Part shown: one piece after another, positions 1 to 9,064 of the stretch
How the letters are laid out: the number at the start of each line of letters is the position of its first letter
Position numbering within the stretch: position 1 is the first letter of the stretch
Assembly (NCBI RefSeq): GCF_004363045.1
Contig: NZ_SNYJ01000002.1
Coordinates: 248,001-312,000 of the forward strand
Origin: Aureibacillus halotolerans
GTDB lineage: Bacteria > Bacillota > Bacilli > Bacillales > DSM-28697
Direction: 5' to 3'
DNA: 64,000 nt
The notes under the pieces: generated by a model
The model's input: the letters and a program-made list of their open reading frames with translations, nothing else
The model's database searches: none
What the model was told of the DNA's origin: nothing
Position numbers and translations under genes: made by a program

Positions 1-19
1 AATATGCGGTTGTTTTACT

Positions 20-211
20 TAACTCAATTTTTCGTAGCGCAAAAACCATCTTAAACGATTGCTATGCTTGAGTGGAGGCAAAGTGGGGTAGATCGATTAA
101 TAACTTGTGAACCCAGGGAAAGATCGCCTTTTAGTAACAAAGCGGATCTCTACGCTCTAAATAACGAGCGGCAAAGGAATAACGACGAGAGCCTTTCGAA
201 TCGATGTATCA
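20..211. repeat. Degenerate copy of the interspersed non-coding element
   Basis: The stretch just downstream of proA holds no gene. It starts with a decayed form of the element's terminal repeat (ctcaatttttcg, compare ctcaactttcgc). Then come the modules also found near 35.19-35.26, 35.60-35.75 and 48.40-48.48 kb: a run of gcaaaaac, gcttgagt and tagatcgatt, followed by a gtaacaaagcggat module also seen near 49.0 kb. It appears to be a partial or worn copy. Confidence 0.55.
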
Positions 212-220
212 GTGATGATC

Positions 221-1468
221 TTACCCTTTAATTTGACCGGTTCCTTCTATTAAATATTTGCTGGAGGTCAAGGCGAGCAGCCCCATTGGTCCGCGGGCAT
301 GGAGTTTCTGCGTGCTGATGCCGATTTCCGCGCCAAAGCCAAACTCAAACCCGTCTGTAAAACGAGTTGATGCATTATGATACAGAGCCGCGGCATCGAC
401 TTCTTGAAAGAAGGACGTCACATGTTCAGTTGTTTCTGAAACAATGGCTTCTGAATGGGTGGTCCCATACGTATTGATGTGGGCAATGGCTTCCTGCACA
501 TCAGAAACCATTTTCACCGTGACGATTAGGTCATTGTATTCTGTAGCCCAATCGTCTTCCTCTGCTGGAATGGCTTCTTCATAAAAGGAAACGATGCTCG
601 CGTCGCCACGAATTTCAACGCCATTCGCTGTGAGGTCGTCTAAAAGTGCTTTGAGATAATTTGCCGACCAATCTTTGTGTACAAGGAGCGTCTCGGCAGC
701 ATTGCATACCGAAGGGCGTTGCGTTTTGGCATTCACAGCGATTGCAATGGCCATGTCTTTTTGGGCGGATGAATCAATAAATACATGACAATTGCCAGCT
801 CCGGTTTCTAAAACAGGCACTGTAGATTGCTCCAGGACAGCTTGAATAAGAGCGGCACTCCCACGAGGAATCAATACATCTAAGTGAGAATTAAGCTTAA
901 ACATCTTTGCAGCGGTTTCCCTCGATGTGTCCTCTAAAAGCTGTACCGCACCTTCAGGGAGTGCAGAAGCTTTAAGAGCTGTTTGGATCGATTTCACAAG
1001 CGCGCGGTTTGAGTGAATGGCGGTCGAGGAGCCTCGTAATAAAACGGCGTTCCCCGTTTTTAAACATAGGCTAGAGGCATCAATTGTGACATTTGGTCGC
1101 GCCTCATACACCATGCCGATGACGCCAATGGGCACTCGAACCTGCTGAATCGAAAGTCCGTTCGGTCGCTTCCATGTTGTCATTTCTTCTCCAATTGGAT
1201 CAGCGAGCTGCTTTAGCTCACGCAGAGCACTGCTCATTTCCTTGAGACGGTCTGACGTCAACCGAAGGCGATCTTGAAGCGATTCACTCATGCCTTGGCG
1301 TTGTCCTTCCTCAAGGTCAAGGCTGTTTGCCTCTAAAATGGACGTCTCATCTACCGCGAGCTGAACCGCGATGCGTTCAAGGGCATCGTTTTTTTCATCT
1401 GTCGTGCTTGAAGCTAAAGCTGTACGTGCTTCTTTTGCTGCAGTGGCTTTCGTTAGCAAATCACTCAT
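221..1468 (-). CDS. proA: Gamma-glutamyl phosphate reductase (ProA)
   Basis: This 415-residue cytoplasmic enzyme reduces gamma-glutamyl phosphate to glutamate semialdehyde with NADPH, the second step of proline synthesis. It is collinear with the ProA family of the aldehyde dehydrogenase superfamily. Visible landmarks are the GMVYEARPNVT block near residue 118, the catalytic-cysteine segment RPSVCNAAETLL around residues 250-262, and the C-terminal ARGPMGL motif. The start ATG lies within the last codons of proB (8-base overlap) and is preceded by GGAGA, so the two genes are translationally coupled. Family length is normal. Confidence 0.96.
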   Translation of the reverse strand: MSDLLTKATAAKEARTALASSTTDEKNDALERIAVQLAVDETSILEANSLDLEEGQRQGMSESLQDRLRLTSDRLKEMSSALRELKQLADPIGEEMTTWKRPNGLSIQQVRVPIGVIGMVYEARPNVTIDASSLCLKTGNAVLLRGSSTAIHSNRALVKSIQTALKASALPEGAVQLLEDTSRETAAKMFKLNSHLDVLIPRGSAALIQAVLEQSTVPVLETGAGNCHVFIDSSAQKDMAIAIAVNAKTQRPSVCNAAETLLVHKDWSANYLKALLDDLTANGVEIRGDASIVSFYEEAIPAEEDDWATEYNDLIVTVKMVSDVQEAIAHINTYGTTHSEAIVSETTEHVTSFFQEVDAAALYHNASTRFTDGFEFGFGAEIGISTQKLHARGPMGLLALTSSKYLIEGTGQIKG

Positions 1469-2567
1469 GAATCATCTCTCCTTGTTGGATAGTGACTAAA
1501 TTGTTCCGGTGAATCAATGGTGCGGTTGTATCACTGGCATTGCTTTTTTCTTGCACTACTTCTTGCTGTGAGTGCATTGAGGCAATGCCTCGAGCGATGA
1601 GCTGACCTGACGGATTTCGCACATCCACCACATCACCCGCTGAAAATGCCCCGCTCATTTGCAACACACCCGCTCTTAACAAACTTCTTCCTTTTGAAAG
1701 AATGGCTTCCGCCGCCCCTTCATCAACGATGAGCGTACCTTTTGGCACAGAATGAACCGCAATCCACTGTTTTTTCGTCGTCGCCTGACTATTTCCTTGG
1801 AAGCCGATATACGTCCCATCGCCTTTTCCTTCGATAATATCAAGCAATTTCTCAGCACCAGACCCACTGCCAATAAACACTTGACTACCGAACGCCATCG
1901 CAGCTTTTGCTGCCTCCACTTTAGAGCGCATACCGCCCGTACCAACATTGCTGCTGCTTTTCCCGGCGGCTTTTAGTAGTTCGTCTGTCACCGCAGGAAG
2001 AAACTGATATTTCTTTGCTTCAGGGAAAAGGTGGGGAGGGCAATCATATAAACCGTTAATGTCCGTAAGTAAAATGGTCATTTGTGCATGAACAAGACCA
2101 CTGACGAGTGCCGACAGCATGTCGTTGTCCCCAAAGGTCAATTCATCAATCGCCACAGAATCGTTTTCATTAATAATGGGAAGCACGCCACGCTTCAACA
2201 ACTCTTGCAACGTCTGGTGGGCATTTCGGTATTGCTGCGAGTGTGAAAAATTCTCGCGCGTGAGCAAAAGCTGACTCACCGTGATGTTCTCATGCTGAAA
2301 GGCTTCAGAATAATGCCGCATCAATTCCACCTGTCCGATAGACGCCGCGGCTTGTTTGCCTTGGACGGTCACAGGACGACTTGGATACCCAAGAAGGCTA
2401 TACCCTGCTGCGACCGCACCAGAAGAGATCAACACAATTTGATGCCCGGCTCGCCTGAGCATGCCGATGGCGGTTGTATGATCGTGTAGCTTTGCCACAT
2501 CAAGGGCACCCGTCGCATTGGTTAGCGATGAACTGCCTATTTTGACGACAATCGTTTTTTTACGCAC
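1461..2567 (-). CDS. proB: Glutamate 5-kinase (ProB)
   Basis: It phosphorylates L-glutamate with ATP, the first committed step of proline synthesis. The N-terminal amino-acid kinase domain begins KTIVVKIGSSSLT and contains INENDSVA and the GTGGMRSKVEAAK segment. A PUA domain follows from about residue 275. I place the start at GTG 2567 because AAGAGGT lies 9 bases upstream and the conserved kinase fold begins right after it. A longer frame to 2609 would run into the T-box terminator. That gives 368 residues, normal for two-domain ProB. It is the first gene of proBA and is controlled by the T-box upstream. Confidence 0.95.
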   Translation of the reverse strand: MRKKTIVVKIGSSSLTNATGALDVAKLHDHTTAIGMLRRAGHQIVLISSGAVAAGYSLLGYPSRPVTVQGKQAAASIGQVELMRHYSEAFQHENITVSQLLLTRENFSHSQQYRNAHQTLQELLKRGVLPIINENDSVAIDELTFGDNDMLSALVSGLVHAQMTILLTDINGLYDCPPHLFPEAKKYQFLPAVTDELLKAAGKSSSNVGTGGMRSKVEAAKAAMAFGSQVFIGSGSGAEKLLDIIEGKGDGTYIGFQGNSQATTKKQWIAVHSVPKGTLIVDEGAAEAILSKGRSLLRAGVLQMSGAFSAGDVVDVRNPSGQLIARGIASMHSQQEVVQEKSNASDTTAPLIHRNNLVTIQQGEMIHE

Positions 2568-2605
2568 AAGTTTCGACCTCTTTCTTCGTACTGCTTTTAA
2601 AAAAC

Positions 2606-2634
2606 ACAAAAACCCGTCCTTAAAAAAGGACGGG
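2606..2634 (-). terminator. T-box intrinsic terminator in the proBA leader
   Basis: On the minus strand, CCCGTCC and GGACGGG pair as a 7-bp GC-rich stem and are followed by a T run just before proB. The upstream strand of the stem directly follows the T-box antiterminator sequence, the usual competing arrangement. Confidence 0.9.
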
Positions 2635-2857
2635 GAATCTCCGTGGTACCACCTTTATTTTGGTTTTGCTGCGCGAAAAAGCGCACAAAAAACCAAGCTT
2701 CCGAATGCCTGTATCGCTGGCAGCGCCTCATTTATCACAAGGGAACTCCAGGGCGGGTTTTTGTCTCCATTCTTGCTGAAGCCTTTCAGCCAAGGGCTTC
2801 ATTCTCTATCAAGCGGGCGACAATACTATTCCCTTTCATTGTTCATCGTTTTGTATT
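2613..2857 (-). promoter_or_regulatory. T-box riboswitch, proline-type, controlling proBA
   Basis: The minus strand shows the diagnostic antiterminator sequence AAGGTGGTACCACGG (2641-2655). Stem I elements GGGAATAGTA and GATAGAGA lie about 190 nt and 160 nt upstream of it. GGGAA (2829-2833) pairs with TTCCC (2741-2745) to form the base of stem I. A CCU codon (2750-2752) sits on the 3' side of that helix at the specifier position and reads proline, which fits proBA. Uncharged tRNA-Pro would stabilise the antiterminator and turn on proline synthesis. The T-box call is firm. The specifier assignment is inferred without a computed fold. Confidence 0.92.
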
Positions 2858-2863
2858 GTTCTC

Positions 2864-2892
2864 ATTATTACGCGAATTTTTTTAAGTGTCAA
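2864..2892 (-). promoter_or_regulatory. SigA-type promoter of the proBA T-box leader
   Basis: On the minus strand TTGACA (2887-2892) and AATAAT (2864-2869) are separated by exactly 17 bases. Transcription would begin near 2857, just before T-box stem I. Confidence 0.8.
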
Positions 2893-2998
2893 GCAGGTCA
2901 TGTGTAAACAAAAAAAGAAAAATAAAGAAGGCTATGTAACCTTTACCAGTTCTCGTACGACTAATGTATATATTAACGCATTCATAGGAGGAACAACC

Positions 2999-5266
2999 AT
3001 GTCAAAGAAGACTGTACTTACCATCCTTACTGCTGCCATCGCATTCCCTGCATTGCCAACAACAGGCGCTTATGCGTCAGAAACCGTCAGCTCATCAGTG
3101 GCGAATAGTTATGTAGAGGAACCCTCGATGCCAATGGATCGCTCCATCTCCTCTGACGCTGATGGCGAAGCAAAGTCGCAAGCAGAGCTCCAGGCTGAAG
3201 CCACTGTGACAAAAGATGAAGCAGTGCAAGCGGCAAAGGCGTTTAAAGCAATTCCATCGTCTTACACACTTCAAAGCGTGTCGCTGCATTCTATGGGTGA
3301 CACCCCTGTATGGAACATTGATTGGGAGTGGCAGGGGGGCGAGGATGAGGAGAAGTGGGGAAACATCTCTGTTGAAGTAGATGCTACTTCAAAAAACATC
3401 CTGACCTACCGTCATTCGATTCCTCTCGATGAACAAATTAGCCAGTACCCGCCTGATGTTGAAAAAGCAGAGGCCGAAAAAATCGCGCAGTCTTATTTGG
3501 ATAAGGAGTTCCCTTCCATTAGTAAAGAGCTTGGCGACGTATTGGAAAGCGAAGACCAACGTCCTCCATTAAACGGGCGTGTTAGCTATTCCTTTACGTT
3601 CCCACAGGTAATCAATGGGGTTCCTTTCCCGGAGAACCATGTACAGGTGGAGGTCCGTGGTGATGGAAACATCGAATCTCTTCGTATCCGACAAAGAGAT
3701 GTGCAAAATGTACAGTCGCCAGGAGAAGTTCTTGACAAAGAAGCAGCATTGGCTGCGTTTCAGCAAGACGTCCCTTTGCAGCTGTACTACAAGACTTTCC
3801 ACCGCGGGTCACGGAGTGGTAGTGATGAAGTGACCGTGCTCGCGTACGAACTGGCATACCAATCTGCAATGTTTGATGCGAAAACTGGCGATTGGATTCG
3901 TTTGGATGGTGAAGTGATTGAAAAGGAGAATGAACCGGTTGCTCCATTAGCGGAAGAGGCGATTGCCCCAGCACCTGAAGCGAAAAAAGAGCTGTCTCAG
4001 GAACAGGCCATTAAGCTGTTTAAAGAAAAAGCAAAGGTTTCAGAGGGGTTCACTTTAGAGAACATTTCCTATGATCAATATGATGACCAAGCTTCATGGC
4101 GGATGAGCTTAACGAACGAAAAACAGACCATTAGCGGTGCAATAGACGCTAAATCACATCGCATTGTTGATTATTCTTTTTGGAGTCATAATAGCGAAGA
4201 TGAGCAAAAAGAACCTGCTCTCAAAAAGGATGAAGCAAGAGAAAAAGCAATTGAAGCCGTGAAAAACTTTGCGCCACATTTGCTTCACCAACTTACAGAG
4301 CATCCAAATCGATATACGATTTATTATAATGAGGATGAATATTCGTTTGAGTTTGCGCGTTTGTCTGATGGTGTAATTGTTGAGAACCAATCGGTGAATG
4401 TCAATATCGATTCGCATACGGGCGAGCTATCAAATTATCATGAGAACTGGGACGCTGGATTTGAAGGACCACCAAAAGCAGAAGCACAATCGGCAGAAGA
4501 GGTGCGTGAAGATATTGTTGCTCCATTTGACATAAATCTCATGTACACAACCATTGGTGGAGAAGAAAGTGACGAGGAACGACTTCAGCTCGTGTACGCC
4601 TTGAGTGGTTACCAAGATCAATATGAAACGTATTTTGATGCCGTTAAAGGCCGTTACCTGTCCATAGAAACAGGGTCGCCTATTATCCCCGTAGAGAATG
4701 TCACAGATATTGAGGGGCATTGGGCAGAAGAAGCCCTGCGTCTCCTCGTAAGCTACGGTGCATTAAATGTAAGTGAGGAAGGCCTTGTTCAACCAGACCA
4801 AGAGCTCACAAAAGGCGAAATGGTCAAAATGATGATGCTCGTGGAACGACCAGACCCGATGTACTATAAGGAATCCATGGAAGCTGATTCTAATGCCTCC
4901 TTTGCCGATGTCAGCAATGCTTCACCTTATTTTGCGTACGTTGAAGCGGCTGTACGTCAGGGGTATTTAAATTCTGAAGAAAGTCAAAATTTTAATCCGG
5001 ATGCCGTCGTCGATCGTGAAGAGCTAGCGCTTTTCGTCTCCCGTGTCCTCGGGTACGATGAGCTTGCATCAGCTGATGATTTGTTTAAATCCCCTTTTAG
5101 CGATACGAGCGACATTGAACACCTCGGTGCAGCCGCCATCGTGTCCCACTTTGGCATTATGACTGGCATAGAAGGCAAGTTTGAGCCAGAGGCTGAAGTG
5201 ACAAGAGCACAAGCAGCCACCGCCTTCCTTCGTCTGTTGTCCGTTCGTGCCAATCAGAATGAATAA
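2999..5266 (+). CDS. Secreted S-layer-homology protein with YcdB/YcdC-like repeats
   Basis: The 755-residue protein starts at the ATG preceded by AGGAGG. An earlier in-frame ATG has no binding site. A Sec signal peptide (KK, then a hydrophobic run, then AYASE) is followed by an acidic body in which two long segments (about 80-340 and 350-560) resemble the YcdB/YcdC (DUF4901/PepSY-like) repeat family. Three SLH domains follow at about 565-620 (DIEGHWAEEALRLL), 634-690 and 700-750. SLH domains hold proteins to pyruvylated wall polymer, so this should be a cell-surface protein. The role of the YcdB part is unknown. It has its own terminator and is transcribed divergently from proBA. Confidence 0.85.
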   Translation: MSKKTVLTILTAAIAFPALPTTGAYASETVSSSVANSYVEEPSMPMDRSISSDADGEAKSQAELQAEATVTKDEAVQAAKAFKAIPSSYTLQSVSLHSMGDTPVWNIDWEWQGGEDEEKWGNISVEVDATSKNILTYRHSIPLDEQISQYPPDVEKAEAEKIAQSYLDKEFPSISKELGDVLESEDQRPPLNGRVSYSFTFPQVINGVPFPENHVQVEVRGDGNIESLRIRQRDVQNVQSPGEVLDKEAALAAFQQDVPLQLYYKTFHRGSRSGSDEVTVLAYELAYQSAMFDAKTGDWIRLDGEVIEKENEPVAPLAEEAIAPAPEAKKELSQEQAIKLFKEKAKVSEGFTLENISYDQYDDQASWRMSLTNEKQTISGAIDAKSHRIVDYSFWSHNSEDEQKEPALKKDEAREKAIEAVKNFAPHLLHQLTEHPNRYTIYYNEDEYSFEFARLSDGVIVENQSVNVNIDSHTGELSNYHENWDAGFEGPPKAEAQSAEEVREDIVAPFDINLMYTTIGGEESDEERLQLVYALSGYQDQYETYFDAVKGRYLSIETGSPIIPVENVTDIEGHWAEEALRLLVSYGALNVSEEGLVQPDQELTKGEMVKMMMLVERPDPMYYKESMEADSNASFADVSNASPYFAYVEAAVRQGYLNSEESQNFNPDAVVDREELALFVSRVLGYDELASADDLFKSPFSDTSDIEHLGAAAIVSHFGIMTGIEGKFEPEAEVTRAQAATAFLRLLSVRANQNE

Positions 5267-5285
5267 AAGAGATATGTAATCAATG

Positions 5286-5315
5286 AAACGCCCTGCACAT
5301 CGTGGGGCGTTTTGT
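5286..5315 (+). terminator. Rho-independent terminator of the SLH gene
   Basis: AACGCCC and GGGCGTT form a stem with a 9-10 base loop followed by TTTTG, shortly after the stop codon. The rest of 5316-5586 holds no gene I can support. A TACAAT at 5520-5525 could be a -10 element but has no convincing -35. Confidence 0.85.
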
Positions 5316-5586
5316 TGTAATTTTGTTCGTATGGGTCATTTGAAACGGTTTGTTTTATAGGTAATAAGACTCATTTTTAACTTATTAGGATTCGATTTAG
5401 AAAAATAAGGGTAGGTCTTTAGTGGATGAACATATGAAAATAATGGAATGAAAGCGGTGAATTTACATGGAATGTAACATCTTCCGAGACTTTTGTCCTT
5501 GCTCCTGTCATTTTCGTCATACAATTTAAACGTGAAAAAAAACAAGAGTTTCGCTACAATGGGCAATGAGTTAAAACATGTAAAAT

Positions 5587-5685
5587 ATGGAGATGAGCAC
5601 AGTGGAAGCTGTAAAATACCAACGAATTTCATTAGCACTGTTTGCTATTGGCATCATTTTAATTGTTGGCGGTCTATTGAAATAA
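5587..5685 (+). CDS. Candidate 27-32-residue single-span membrane peptide ahead of the Tad operon
   Basis: A short open frame ends 29 bases before tadZ. Its product has a charged start (KYQR) followed by a single hydrophobic helix of about 18 residues and a final lysine. ATG 5587 lacks a clear binding site. The GTG at 5602 has GGAG nine bases upstream and may be the true start, giving 27 residues. Position and composition suggest a small membrane accessory of the pilus operon, but function is unknown and the reading frame is short enough to be fortuitous. Confidence 0.4.
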   Translation: MEMSTVEAVKYQRISLALFAIGIILIVGGLLK

Positions 5686-5714
5686 AAAACTTAATGTTCT
5701 AGGAAGTGAAGGAA

Positions 5715-6833
5715 ATGGAAGTGAAACGTAGCCTCACGCTTGCAATCGCAGATTCTGATCAAGAATATTTGCAATCGATTGGTCAATTTTTACGATCCTC
5801 TGAGGAGTATAAGCGTTATCAAGTCAAATTTTTCTCAAATGAAGAGAGACTAGCGGCGTATCTTACATCAAGAACAAAAACCGATGTCGTATTGTCGTCC
5901 TCTGATATTCACATTGACGACGAGCTTCTCGAGAAAAACATTCGTTACCATGCGGTACTTTCTGATCAGCCAGATGAAAATACCATTTTCAAGTATCAAC
6001 CATTGCCGCAAATGTTCAGAAAACTTGTTAATCAATATTACGCAAGGAACCGTCCGATTGCAGGTGCAATGACAGGGGAAGGGAAGACACAAGTTCTCAC
6101 TGTGGCATCGGCAAGTGGTGGTACTGGAAAGTCTACGCTGGCCGTTTTGCTAGCATCAACAATGGCTTCCCAGCAATATGATGTGTTGTATCTCAGCCTA
6201 GAAGAATTCCATCTGACAAAAATGTTTTTCCAGTCAGACGAAGATATTGATTCATCACCAGTGTTTTATTATGCCAAAGCCAAGCCAGAGTTATTAGATG
6301 AATCCTTCGAAAATTATGTTGTTACAGATGATGCGACAGGCGTTCACTTCTTTCAGCTTGCTGATCAGGGGTCAGATATTCGTGAATTGACCGCAAAAGA
6401 CACCGAAGTGTTTATAGATGCCATTTTAGCATCAGAACAATTTGATTTTGTCATTATTGATGGCGATGGATCTTTACAGGATCGAATGGTTGGCGCATTT
6501 AAAAAGAGTCATTACATCTTGCAGGTTCTGACAAACGATATTCGAAGCTATGAAAAAACGAAACAGTTCCTAGAAGAAGTACAAGTATTAACAGAGGATC
6601 CAGGGATAGACCGCAAAATCGGTTTTATTATTAACAAGTTCCTCGGAGAAGACATTGATGCTTTTGAACCTTATGGAATTGACATTCAAGCAAGATTCCC
6701 ATATGTTCCGGAATGGAAATTGGTTACTGAAGCAGAACAGCTCTATAATTCAGCTTTGTTTATGGATCAGGTGCGCGAGTTGTTTAAACTGATGACCACG
6801 GTGCGAAGCAATGACAAGGTGGCTTCCGGATGA
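5715..6833 (+). CDS. tadZ: TadZ/CpaE-like pilus localisation ATPase
   Basis: First large gene of the Tad pilus operon. Residues 1-120 resemble a response-regulator-like (atypical receiver) domain. The rest is a MinD/ParA-type ATPase with a deviant Walker A (ASASGGTGKST) near residue 130 and a Walker B-like strand FVIIDGDG. TadZ proteins position the pilus machine at the membrane. Start choice is uncertain: ATG 5715 has AGGA ten bases upstream, GTG 5721 has AAGGA at seven bases, and GTG 5706 is poorly spaced. The stop overlaps the next start (ATGA). Confidence 0.85.
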   Translation: MEVKRSLTLAIADSDQEYLQSIGQFLRSSEEYKRYQVKFFSNEERLAAYLTSRTKTDVVLSSSDIHIDDELLEKNIRYHAVLSDQPDENTIFKYQPLPQMFRKLVNQYYARNRPIAGAMTGEGKTQVLTVASASGGTGKSTLAVLLASTMASQQYDVLYLSLEEFHLTKMFFQSDEDIDSSPVFYYAKAKPELLDESFENYVVTDDATGVHFFQLADQGSDIRELTAKDTEVFIDAILASEQFDFVIIDGDGSLQDRMVGAFKKSHYILQVLTNDIRSYEKTKQFLEEVQVLTEDPGIDRKIGFIINKFLGEDIDAFEPYGIDIQARFPYVPEWKLVTEAEQLYNSALFMDQVRELFKLMTTVRSNDKVASG

Positions 6834-8077
6834 AGGACATCTCACTCGTAAAGCAAATGAAAGACGAGGTTATGGAAGATCTTGATCTTACCGGATCAAC
6901 CTCAGATGAGGAATTAGAAGCAAAGATCGAGGAGATCATTTTTGCCTACTCAAGAGATCAACGCTTCACAGCAACACAAAAGCAACAACTTGTCGACGCT
7001 GTCTTTTCGTCCTTTCGTGGGTTGGATGCACTTCAGCCATTGCTAGATGATCCATCGGTGACAGAGATAATGATCAATAGTCACAACGAAGTCTTTATTG
7101 AGCGAGCTGGTCAAACGATCCAGACGGATGTGCAGTTTCCATCCCGTGCTAGATTGGAAGACATTATTCAGAGCATCGTTTCGCGGGTAAACAGAATTGT
7201 CAACGAGTCGTCACCTATTGTCGATGCTAGGCTACAGGATGGTTCGCGGGTAAACGTTGTTCTTCCGCCCATTGCTTTAAAAGGACCGACGATGACGATA
7301 CGTAAATTCCCCGAAAAGCCAGTAGGGGTTGAGGATTTAATTAAATGGAGAGCTTTATCGGCTCCGGTGGCATCGTTCTTAGAAGATCTCGTCAAAGCGA
7401 AATACAATGTGTTCATCTCTGGTGGAACGGGTTCAGGGAAAACAACCTTCCTAAACGTATTGTCAAACTTTATTCCACAAGATGAACGGATTATTACCAT
7501 TGAGGATTCCGCGGAGCTTCAGATTCGTAATGTACCAAACCTCGTTGCCCTAGAAACGAGAAATGCGAACACAGAAGGCAAAGGGGAAGTAACGATTCGT
7601 GATTTAATTCGTGCTTCTCTCCGGATGAGACCAAACCGAATTATCGTTGGTGAGGTTCGTGGCTCGGAAGCCCTTGACATGCTCCAAGCGATGAACACTG
7701 GACATGATGGGTCCTTATCCACTGGCCACGCAAACTCCACAAAGGATATGCTCAGTCGACTTGAAACAATGGTTCTCTCCGGTGCTTCGCTTCCAGTGGA
7801 AGTCATTCGTCAGCAAATTTCCTCAGCCGTCAATATTATGATTCACTTGTCCAGGCTTCGAGATAAGACTCGTAAGGTGGTAGCAGTCAGTGAGATGCTG
7901 GATGTAGTGGATGGGGAATATCAAATGAATCCATTGTTTGAATTCGTTGAAGAGCGTGAAACCGATGATGGAAAAATAATCGGTGATCTTCAACCCACGG
8001 GCAATCAGCTCCAACAAACCCTCCGTCTCAAAGCGGCCGGTATTCCTGTGCCCGATGTGACGAAGCTGACGTCGTAA
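6830..8077 (+). CDS. cpaF: Tad pilus secretion ATPase (CpaF/TadA)
   Basis: This hexameric PilT/VirB11-type ATPase powers pilin assembly at the cytoplasmic face. It has 415 residues, normal for CpaF. An N-terminal helical region precedes the LDDPSVTEIMIN motif near residue 80. Walker A (ISGGTGSGKTTF) is near residue 200, an Asp box follows (ERIITIEDSAEL), Walker B is around RIIVGEVRGSEALD, and the His box is TGHDGSLSTGHAN. It overlaps tadZ by four bases, so the two are translationally coupled, and is followed by tadB after 12 bases. Confidence 0.96.
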   Translation: MKDISLVKQMKDEVMEDLDLTGSTSDEELEAKIEEIIFAYSRDQRFTATQKQQLVDAVFSSFRGLDALQPLLDDPSVTEIMINSHNEVFIERAGQTIQTDVQFPSRARLEDIIQSIVSRVNRIVNESSPIVDARLQDGSRVNVVLPPIALKGPTMTIRKFPEKPVGVEDLIKWRALSAPVASFLEDLVKAKYNVFISGGTGSGKTTFLNVLSNFIPQDERIITIEDSAELQIRNVPNLVALETRNANTEGKGEVTIRDLIRASLRMRPNRIIVGEVRGSEALDMLQAMNTGHDGSLSTGHANSTKDMLSRLETMVLSGASLPVEVIRQQISSAVNIMIHLSRLRDKTRKVVAVSEMLDVVDGEYQMNPLFEFVEERETDDGKIIGDLQPTGNQLQQTLRLKAAGIPVPDVTKLTS

Positions 8078-8089
8078 GGAGGTTGTCTC

Positions 8090-9061
8090 ATGGATGTGCT
8101 CATTCTTGCGCTCGTTGCCGGCGTCATTATTATGCTTTTATTCGCAATTGCGGATCGCAAAAAGAAGAAATCAGAGGAACAACCAGAAGAAGAGGTTGCA
8201 CCAAAAGAGAAAAAGCAATTGTTTGGAAAGAAGCCTAAAGCTGAAGAAGCTGAGAAACCGAAAAAGACAAAAAAGAAAGAACCAACAAAAAAAAGAGGTC
8301 CACTAACGCAATATGAAACAAATTATGCGGAATATCAGTTGTCAAAGGCAGAGTGGCTAACAACGATCATTGCCGTTGCAGGTTTGTTCTTTTTAATTGG
8401 CATTGTCTTTTATCAAAATGCCATTGTTGGAATTCTCTTATCCGGGATTACGTTTTTTTCACCAAAGTTCCGCCGTGCCCAGTTGATCGTAAAGCGAAAA
8501 GAAGAGTTGAGTCTACAGTTTAAGCAGGCGCTCTATTCACTCTCTTCTTCACTTGCTGCTGGGAAATCGCTTGAAAACGCCTTTCGAGAGGTCGTTATCG
8601 ATTTGAAGCTCTTATACCCAGATGAACGTACATATATCATTCGTGAATTTGAGCTCATCAATCGAAAGGTGGAAAATGGGACGCCAATTGAACGTGCTGT
8701 AGAAAATTTTGCTGTTCGTTCTGACATTGACGATATCCAAAACTTTTCTGATGTTATTACAACATGTAAACGAACTGGTGGAGACCTAGTCGAAGTTGTA
8801 CGAAGAACATCAACCATTATTGGCGATAAGCTAGATATCCAACAGGAAATTACGGTCGTTGTATCACAGAAACGGTTAGAGTCGCGGATCTTAAACGTGG
8901 CACCATTTATAATGATTACGGCATTGTCGTTAGGTTCGCCCGATTATATGGCTCCACTGTATGAGTTTCCAGGTGGTGGGCCCTTTATTATGACGCTTGC
9001 CATTGGTGTGCTCGTGTTTAGTTACTGGCTCTCGCAAAAAATAATGAATATCAAGGTGTAG
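8090..9061 (+). CDS. tadB: Tad pilus inner-membrane platform protein TadB
   Basis: A type II secretion F-domain protein of 323 residues. One membrane helix (about 2-22) is followed by a very Lys/Glu-rich cytoplasmic stretch (about 23-70), then two helices near 90-130, the conserved cytoplasmic GspF fold, and C-terminal helices. TadB and TadC together form the membrane platform on which CpaF works. The charged insert near the N-terminus is longer than I expect for the family. RBS is AAGGAGG. Confidence 0.9.
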   Translation: MDVLILALVAGVIIMLLFAIADRKKKKSEEQPEEEVAPKEKKQLFGKKPKAEEAEKPKKTKKKEPTKKRGPLTQYETNYAEYQLSKAEWLTTIIAVAGLFFLIGIVFYQNAIVGILLSGITFFSPKFRRAQLIVKRKEELSLQFKQALYSLSSSLAAGKSLENAFREVVIDLKLLYPDERTYIIREFELINRKVENGTPIERAVENFAVRSDIDDIQNFSDVITTCKRTGGDLVEVVRRTSTIIGDKLDIQQEITVVVSQKRLESRILNVAPFIMITALSLGSPDYMAPLYEFPGGGPFIMTLAIGVLVFSYWLSQKIMNIKV

Positions 9062-9064
9062 CGT

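Noticed and set aside
2518-2907. 129-codon open frame on the plus strand
   Set aside because: It lies antisense to the T-box leader and the start of proB; no ribosome binding site and no protein-like pattern.
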